The translations under genes were made by a program, and so were the position numbers. The notes below the pieces were generated by a model. That model was not told the origin of the DNA and did not search any database. It saw nothing but the letters and a program-made list of their open reading frames with translations. Positions 5,668 to 10,083 of a stretch of DNA of 10,083 nucleotides are shown here, one piece after another. Location: the NCBI GenBank assembly GCA_001795245.1, contig MGOD01000100.1, forward strand, positions 148-10,230. Direction: 5' to 3'. Each line of letters begins with the position of its first letter. Position 1 is the first letter of the stretch. The stretch comes from Chloroflexi bacterium RBG_16_70_13. Its GTDB lineage: Bacteria; Chloroflexota; Limnocylindria; Limnocylindrales; CSP1-4.

Positions 5668-7188
5668 GTGGCCAAGGTGACGATGCCCCAGCTCGGCGAG
5701 AGCGTGGCCGAGGGGACGATCGGCAAGTGGCTCAAGCAACCCGGCGACCACGTCGCGAAGTACGAGCCGCTCCTCGAGGTCATCACCGACAAGGTCAACG
5801 CCGAGGTCCCGTCGCCGTACGAGGGCGTCCTCAGGGAGATCCTCGTCGAGGAGGGCGCGACGGTCCCCAACAATGCCGAGATCGCGGTCATCGAGGAGGT
5901 CGGCGCGGCCGAATCCGCGGCCCCCGTCGCCAAGCCAGGGACCGCTGCCGCGGCCGCTCCGGCGGCACCGACCTCCGGCGCTCCCGCGGCATCGACCGAA
6001 CGGACGCCCGCTCCCGCGCCGGCCGACGCCGAGACACCGGCGCCCGGGCCCGCAAACCCGGCCTCCACGGTCACGACCGCGACCGCCACGGCGGCCGCGG
6101 TCCCGGCGGCCGCGTCCTCGAACGGCCCAGCCGGCTCCGACGAGCGAGCCCTCAATGAGCTGCCCGGCAATGCCGATGCCCGCATGACCCCGGCGGTTCG
6201 CCGGCTCCTGCGCGAGCACGGCCTCAGCGCCGCGCAGATCGTCGGCACCGGCGGCGGTGGTCGGATCACGCGCGAGGACGTCACCGACTTCGTCGAGTCG
6301 CAGCGAACCGGCAGGCCGGTCGGCCGGCAGGACGCCGCCGGGGCCGCAACCGGCCCGACCGCGGCCACCGCCCCCGTCGCCCCGTCCGGCCCGCAAGCGG
6401 CCGCCGCGCTCGCTACCGCGGCGGCCGCCGTGCCCGTGACCGCCACCCGCGCGGCGCCGGGGATCGTCTTCCCGGCCGGTGCGGACGAGGTCCTCGTCCC
6501 GATGACCCAGATGCGGAAGGGGATCGCGGCCCAGATGACGCGGGCCCTCCAGGTGCCGCATGCGTACGTCCAGATGGAGGTCGACGTCACGAGCCTGGTC
6601 CGCTTGCGGGATCGGAGCAAGAAGGACTTCCAGGCGCGCGAGGGCGTGTCCCTGAGCTTCGTGCCGTTCGTTGTCAAGGCCTCGGCCGAGGCCCTCACGC
6701 GCAACCCGACCTTCAACGCCCACTGGACCGAGAACGGCCTCCTCGCGAAGCGACGGGTCAACATCGGCATCGCGGTGGCCGTCTCGGACGGCCTCATCGT
6801 CCCGGTAATCCGCGACGTCGACGGCCTCTCGATCGCCGGCATCAACCGCGCGATCGCCGAGGTCTCCGACCGTGCCCGGGCGAACAAGCTCAGGATCGAC
6901 GACTTCGGCGGCGGCACGTTCACGGTCGACAACACCGGCTGGCTCGGCACGAACATGGTCATGCCGATCATCAACGTGCCGGAGGTCGGGATCGTGACCA
7001 TGGACCGGATCACGAAGCGGCCGGTCGTCGTCGAGACGCCCGAGGGCGACGTCATCGCGGTGCGTTCGATCATGAACATGGTCCTCGGCGTCGATCATCG
7101 TGCCAACGACGGCGCCGGGGGCGCTGCGCTCCTGCGCGACATCAAGGCCTGGCTCGAGGCCGTTGGGCCCGACACGGCGATCTACTAG
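5668..7188 (+). CDS. bkdB: 2-oxo acid dehydrogenase E2 component (dihydrolipoyl acyltransferase)
   Basis: This is the core of the complex. It carries the lipoyl swinging arm and transfers the acyl group from lipoyl to CoA. The protein has 506 residues from the GTG start. Residues 1-80 are one lipoyl domain with the lipoylated lysine K42 in ITDKVNAE. Residues about 90-168 are an Ala/Pro/Thr-rich flexible linker. Residues 170-211 are the peripheral subunit-binding domain (MTPAVRRLLREHGLSAAQ, GTGGGGRITREDV), which holds E1 and/or E3. A second Ala/Pro linker reaches about 265. The acyltransferase domain runs from about 275 to the end, with the active-site motif H477-R-x-x-D481-G. The FGGGTFTVDNTG segment fits branched-chain-type E2s. 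The gene is separated from E1 by the inverted HTH gene and so probably has its own promoter. It is followed by an epimerase gene after 30 bases. Whether the acyl substrate is branched-chain or acetyl is not decided by sequence. Confidence 0.94.
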   Translation: MAKVTMPQLGESVAEGTIGKWLKQPGDHVAKYEPLLEVITDKVNAEVPSPYEGVLREILVEEGATVPNNAEIAVIEEVGAAESAAPVAKPGTAAAAAPAAPTSGAPAASTERTPAPAPADAETPAPGPANPASTVTTATATAAAVPAAASSNGPAGSDERALNELPGNADARMTPAVRRLLREHGLSAAQIVGTGGGGRITREDVTDFVESQRTGRPVGRQDAAGAATGPTAATAPVAPSGPQAAAALATAAAAVPVTATRAAPGIVFPAGADEVLVPMTQMRKGIAAQMTRALQVPHAYVQMEVDVTSLVRLRDRSKKDFQAREGVSLSFVPFVVKASAEALTRNPTFNAHWTENGLLAKRRVNIGIAVAVSDGLIVPVIRDVDGLSIAGINRAIAEVSDRARANKLRIDDFGGGTFTVDNTGWLGTNMVMPIINVPEVGIVTMDRITKRPVVVETPEGDVIAVRSIMNMVLGVDHRANDGAGGAALLRDIKAWLEAVGPDTAIY

Positions 7189-7218
7189 GACCCGGCTCGC
7201 GGTCGACGTCGGCGTCCC

Positions 7219-8382
7219 GTGACCGAACCCGAGAAGCCGAGGCGGATCCGCTCCCGGACGAAGCGGGCGTCCACGCCGCCCGGACCGGCGAAGTCGCCTG
7301 AGGTCGAGGCTCCCGCGTCCGATGTCGAAGCGACCGCCCCCGAGATCGAGGCACTCGTCCCCGACATCGATGCTCCGGCGACGGTCGCCGAGTCAGCCGC
7401 CGGGCCCCGCGCCCGGCGCCGCATCGTCGTCACCGGCGGCGCTGGCTTCGTGGGCCGGTACGTGGTCAGGCGACTCCACGAGCGCGGCGACCAGGTCGTC
7501 GCGGTCGTCCGCGACCGGAGCCGCGTGCCATTCATCAACGATCTCGTCGGTGAGGGTCTCGAGATCGTCGAGGACGACCTGTCCGACGTCCCGCGCCTGA
7601 CCGAGCACCTCCGCGACGCCGACGGCGTGATCCACGCCGCCGGGCGCTACGCGGTCGGCATCCGCCACAACGAGCGGGGCGCGATGTGGGACGCCAACGT
7701 CGGGGCGACGACCGCGGTCCTCGATGCCGCCGAAGTGGCCCGCGTCCCGCGGATCGTGTACGTCTCGACCTGCGGCGTCTTCGGCAACACGCGGAGTCAG
7801 GTCGTCGACGAGTCCTACCGGCGCGACCTCCGCGACGGCTTCGTGTCCTGGTACGACCAGACGAAGTACGGCGCCCACGAGGTCGCCGATCTGCGGATCC
7901 GGGCCGGCGCCCCGATCGTCATCGTCCTGCCGAGCCAGGTCTATGGGCCGGGCGACCACTCGGACGTCGGCGAGCAGCTCCGCCGGGCCGCGGCGGGTCA
8001 GCTCCGCTACGCTGCGCTCGACGACGTCGGACTCGGGTTCGTCCACGCCGGGGACCTGGCGATGGGCATCGTGGCGGCCCTCGACCTCGGGCGGGTCGGC
8101 GAGGCCTACGTCCTGTCCGGCCCGACCATGAGGCTTCGCGAGGCGATCCAGGTCGCGGCCGCCGTCGGCGGCCATCCGCCACCGCGGCTCCGGGTCCCGA
8201 ACGGCCTCGTCCGCGCGCTCGCCCGGATCGGCGGCCTCATCGGCCGGCCCGGCCTGCGCGAGATCGTGAGTGCCGGGGCCGGCGTCACGTACTGGGCGTC
8301 GGCCGCGAAGGCCCACCGCGAGCTCGGCTTCAGCCCGCGGGGCCTCGAGGAGGGCTTCCGCGACACGTTCACGAGGGCCTGA
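7219..8382 (+). CDS. NAD-dependent epimerase/dehydratase-family protein (extended SDR) with acidic N-terminal extension
   Basis: This is a 387-residue extended short-chain dehydrogenase/reductase. The nucleotide-binding motif is G73-x-x-G76-x-x-G79 (VTGGAGFVG), the catalytic pair is Y212-x-x-x-K216 (WYDQTKYG), and the serine/threonine segment before it is VYVSTCGVFG. A downstream SQVYGPGDHSDVG segment and an HAGDLAMGI segment are typical of sugar-nucleotide epimerases and dihydroflavonol-reductase-like enzymes. The exact substrate is not identifiable; an HpnA-like or isoprenoid/sugar role is possible. The GTG at 7219 is the only usable in-frame start before the Rossmann fold. It creates an unusual extension of about 65 residues, with basic patches followed by repeated acidic/Pro units (VEAPASD, VEATAPE, IEALVPD, IDAPATV). 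It lies between E2 and lipA, and its link to the complex is probably only transcriptional. Confidence 0.88.
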   Translation: MTEPEKPRRIRSRTKRASTPPGPAKSPEVEAPASDVEATAPEIEALVPDIDAPATVAESAAGPRARRRIVVTGGAGFVGRYVVRRLHERGDQVVAVVRDRSRVPFINDLVGEGLEIVEDDLSDVPRLTEHLRDADGVIHAAGRYAVGIRHNERGAMWDANVGATTAVLDAAEVARVPRIVYVSTCGVFGNTRSQVVDESYRRDLRDGFVSWYDQTKYGAHEVADLRIRAGAPIVIVLPSQVYGPGDHSDVGEQLRRAAAGQLRYAALDDVGLGFVHAGDLAMGIVAALDLGRVGEAYVLSGPTMRLREAIQVAAAVGGHPPPRLRVPNGLVRALARIGGLIGRPGLREIVSAGAGVTYWASAAKAHRELGFSPRGLEEGFRDTFTRA

Positions 8383-8383
8383 C

Positions 8384-8389
8384 TACACT
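8384..8389 (+). promoter_or_regulatory. Possible -10 element for a short-leader lipA transcript
   Basis: TACACT fits the TAnnnT -10 pattern and lies 9 bases before the lipA ATG, directly after the epimerase stop. No Shine-Dalgarno is visible between it and the ATG, so a leaderless or nearly leaderless message is conceivable. No good -35 is seen at the usual distance, so this is weak. Confidence 0.25.
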
Positions 8390-8398
8390 CGACGTGCG

Positions 8399-9460
8399 AT
8401 GGCACGCGAGCTCCCGATGTTCGAGCCCCCGGGAACGGGGCATCTCCACGGCCAGCACGACCCGATCTCGATCGCGATGGGCGGGGGCCTCGCGTCGCTC
8501 CCGGCGACCGGTGCGGACGGCCGCGCCGCGCCACGGCGGCACCCGGACTGGATCAAGGCCCGAATGCCCGCCGGCGAGACCTACCACGACCTCAAGCGGC
8601 GGCTCCGGGGCCTGAACCTCAACACCGTCTGCGAGGAGGCCCACTGCCCGAACATCGGGGAGTGCTGGGACCAGCGGACAGCCACGATCATGATCCTCGG
8701 CGACACCTGCACGAGGGCCTGCGGCTTCTGCAACATCAAGACCGGCCGCCCGACCTGGTTCGACGACGACGAGCCGCGCCGGGTCGCCGAGGCCCTCGAC
8801 GGCCTGGGCCTCGAGCACGTCGTCGTGACCTCGGTCGCCCGCGACGACCTGCCCGACGGCGGCGCCCACGTCTTCGCCGAGACGATCCGCGCCATCCGCG
8901 GGCGGATCCCGGGCATGGGCGTCGAGGTCCTCATCCCGGATTTCAACGGCCAGGAGGCCCCGCTTCGCGAGGTCATGGCCGCCGGGCCCGACATCCTCAA
9001 CCACAATCTCGAGACGGTGAAGCGGCTCCAAAAGCCGGTCCGCAAGCGGGCCCACTGGGACCGGACCCTCTCGGTTCTCGAGCGGGCCAAGGCCTACGCA
9101 GCCGAGCTCGGCCACGACGCCCACACGAAGAGCTCGCTGATGGTCGGTCTCGGCGAGACCCGGGCCGAGATGACCGAGGCCTTCGAGGCGCTGCGGGACG
9201 TGGACACGGACATCCTGACCATCGGGCAATACCTGCGCCCGTCGGAGAGGCACCTCCCGCTCGAGCGCTACTACCACCCCGACGAGTTCGCCGAGATGAA
9301 GGTCGAGGCCCTCGCCCTCGGCTTCAAGCACGTTGAGTCAGGGCCGCTCGTCCGCTCCAGCTACCACGCTCGCGACCAGGTCCCGGGCGCGGAGCTCAGA
9401 GCCCTCCGGCGCCGCGCGACGCTCGACGCCGAAGGACGGGTCATCCCGCTCGCGGGGTAG
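8399..9460 (+). CDS. lipA: Lipoyl synthase
   Basis: This radical SAM enzyme inserts sulfur at C6 and C8 of the octanoyl chain bound to lipoyl domains, producing the cofactor the E2 protein needs. The auxiliary iron-sulfur cluster ligands are C78, C83 and C89 (CEEAHCPNIGEC). The radical SAM cluster ligands are C104, C108 and C111 (CTRACGFC), and the C-terminal RSSY motif (S320/S321) supplies the serine ligand of the auxiliary cluster. Other family blocks are present: VVVTSVARDDLPDGGA, HNLETV, KSSLMVGLGE and DILTIGQYLRPS. At 353 residues it is longer than the usual 290-330 because of an N-terminal segment of about 50 residues with a Gly-rich patch (IAMGGGLASLPATG) before the family's PDWIKARMP block. 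A later start such as the ATG at 8564 (MPAGETYHDL) would remove family-conserved residues, so 8399 is preferred. It is 16 bases after the epimerase stop. No lipB or lplA is seen nearby. Confidence 0.96.
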   Translation: MARELPMFEPPGTGHLHGQHDPISIAMGGGLASLPATGADGRAAPRRHPDWIKARMPAGETYHDLKRRLRGLNLNTVCEEAHCPNIGECWDQRTATIMILGDTCTRACGFCNIKTGRPTWFDDDEPRRVAEALDGLGLEHVVVTSVARDDLPDGGAHVFAETIRAIRGRIPGMGVEVLIPDFNGQEAPLREVMAAGPDILNHNLETVKRLQKPVRKRAHWDRTLSVLERAKAYAAELGHDAHTKSSLMVGLGETRAEMTEAFEALRDVDTDILTIGQYLRPSERHLPLERYYHPDEFAEMKVEALALGFKHVESGPLVRSSYHARDQVPGAELRALRRRATLDAEGRVIPLAG

Positions 9461-9499
9461 CGGCCGCCGAATTCGCGTACGGCGCCGGCGTTGGAAAGC

Positions 9500-10083
9500 T
9501 CAGCCGCCCGACTTGAGGGTGGCGAGGCGGGCGTCGACCTCCTGCTCGTCCTCCGCGGACTCGAGCGAGGCGAACTGGTCCTCGAGGGAGGCCGCTGAGA
9601 CCTCCTCCATTCCGCGAACCTGGGCCTCCTGGCGACGGATGCCCTCCTCGAAGCGAGCCAGCTCGCTCGTGGGGTCCATCACCGAGACGCTCTTCATCGT
9701 CTTCTGGACCTGCGCCTGCGCCTGCGCCATCTTGGCCCGGGCGACCAGCTCGTCGCGCCTCTGGACGAGCTCCTCGCGCTTCACGCGGAGCTTGTTCAGG
9801 CCATCCTTGAGCTTGTCGGCGAGGACCGTCTGCTGGGCCGCCTGCGTCTCGAGCGTCTTCGCCTGGCCCTCGTAGCTGATCTGGCGGCGGAGGGCGATCT
9901 TAGCCAGCTCGTCGAAGCGGTCGGCCTCCTTCGCACTGCCCTTGGATCGCAGCTCGTCGGCCCGGCGCGACGCCGCGGCGGCCTTGCCGCCCCACTCGGC
10001 GACGGCCTCGCGCGCCTCCCTTGCGTCGTCCTCGACGAGGCGCAGGTTACCGATCGTCTGCGCGGCGGCCTCCTCGGCCTCGG
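9500..10083 (-). CDS. pspA: PspA/IM30-family protein, 3' part (5' end outside window)
   Basis: The C-terminal 193 residues of a minus-strand protein are present; the reading frame is open through the right edge, so the start lies beyond 10083. The sequence is Ala/Glu/Lys/Arg-rich and almost wholly predicted coiled coil, with the family pattern of long helices (IGNLRLVEDDAREAREAV, EADRFDELAKIALRR) and the closing segment SELARFEEGIRRQEAQV then SLEDQFASLES and a terminal LATLKSGG. This matches PspA/IM30/Vipp1 proteins, ESCRT-III-like membrane-remodelling factors that protect the inner membrane under envelope stress. The missing N-terminus would carry the amphipathic membrane-binding helix, which cannot be checked. 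An internal GTG at 9784 could be mistaken for the start, but the same frame upstream continues the coiled coil. It converges with lipA across a 39-base gap, with no functional link apparent. Confidence 0.88.
   Translation of the reverse strand, partial: EAEEAAAQTIGNLRLVEDDAREAREAVAEWGGKAAAASRRADELRSKGSAKEADRFDELAKIALRRQISYEGQAKTLETQAAQQTVLADKLKDGLNKLRVKREELVQRRDELVARAKMAQAQAQVQKTMKSVSVMDPTSELARFEEGIRRQEAQVRGMEEVSAASLEDQFASLESAEDEQEVDARLATLKSGG

Noticed and set aside
4893..7079. Long minus-strand open frame of about 728 codons covering the E2 gene and the HTH gene
   Set aside because: Only the part from 5504 down shows a real protein. The rest is antisense to E2, is low-complexity and lacks family resemblance; high GC content keeps stop codons rare.
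5539..7098. Minus-strand open frame of 519 codons opposite E2
   Set aside because: The translation is Arg/Gly/Asp-rich and repetitive, mirroring E2's Ala/Pro linkers. E2 has intact domains and a strong ribosome binding site on the plus strand.
9461..9499. Intrinsic terminator between lipA and the PspA-family gene
   Set aside because: A CGCCG/CGGCG pairing (9465-9469 with 9480-9484) exists, but the 5-bp stem with a 10-base loop and no T-run is too weak to call.

Overview
The window is a high-GC bacterial segment (roughly 70% G+C by eye, with strong G/C preference at third codon positions). It is mostly one plus-strand cluster for a branched-chain-type 2-oxo acid dehydrogenase complex. The E1 subunits resemble the Bacillus Bfm/Bkd enzymes more than classical pyruvate dehydrogenase. 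The base composition, short gene spacing and protein style suggest a high-GC Chloroflexota or Actinomycetota lineage. This assignment is an inference; no rRNA or marker gene is present to settle it.

Layout. Bases 1-254 have no convincing gene; a possible divergent partial ORF is discussed. A tight plus-strand run follows: lpdA (E3, 255-1694), E1 alpha (1718-2827), E1 beta (2827-3810), and two small tandem paralogues of DUF1801-like appearance (3814-4155 and 4157-4540). The E1 alpha/E1 beta junction overlaps by one base, and the next gaps are 3 and 1 bases, so translational coupling is likely. Bases 4541-4892 are non-coding and repeat-rich: a 33-bp unit present twice in tandem and three copies of a 21-25-bp near-palindrome, one inverted. 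A minus-strand gene (4893-5504) follows, encoding an XRE-type helix-turn-helix joined to a putative PD-(D/E)XK nuclease-like domain. After a 163-bp divergent gap the plus strand resumes with the E2 lipoyl acyltransferase (5668-7188), an NAD-dependent epimerase/dehydratase-family protein (7219-8382) and lipoyl synthase lipA (8399-9460). A convergent minus-strand PspA/IM30-family gene (9500 to beyond the window end) closes the segment.

How the genes work together. E1 alpha/beta decarboxylate a 2-oxo acid using thiamine diphosphate and pass the acyl group to the lipoyl arm of E2. E2 transfers it to CoA, and E3 reoxidises the dihydrolipoyl group with FAD and NAD+. LipA inserts the two sulfurs that make the lipoyl cofactor, so its position downstream of E2 fits functionally; no lipB or lplA is visible here. 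The notable oddity is that the set is split between E1 beta and E2 by the paralogue pair, the repeat block and the inverted HTH-nuclease-like gene. That gene uses more A/T-ending codons than its neighbours, which suggests a later insertion. I see no CRISPR array, tRNA, rRNA, transposase or clear defence operon. The best candidate for something undescribed is the HTH plus nuclease-like gene with its adjacent repeats.
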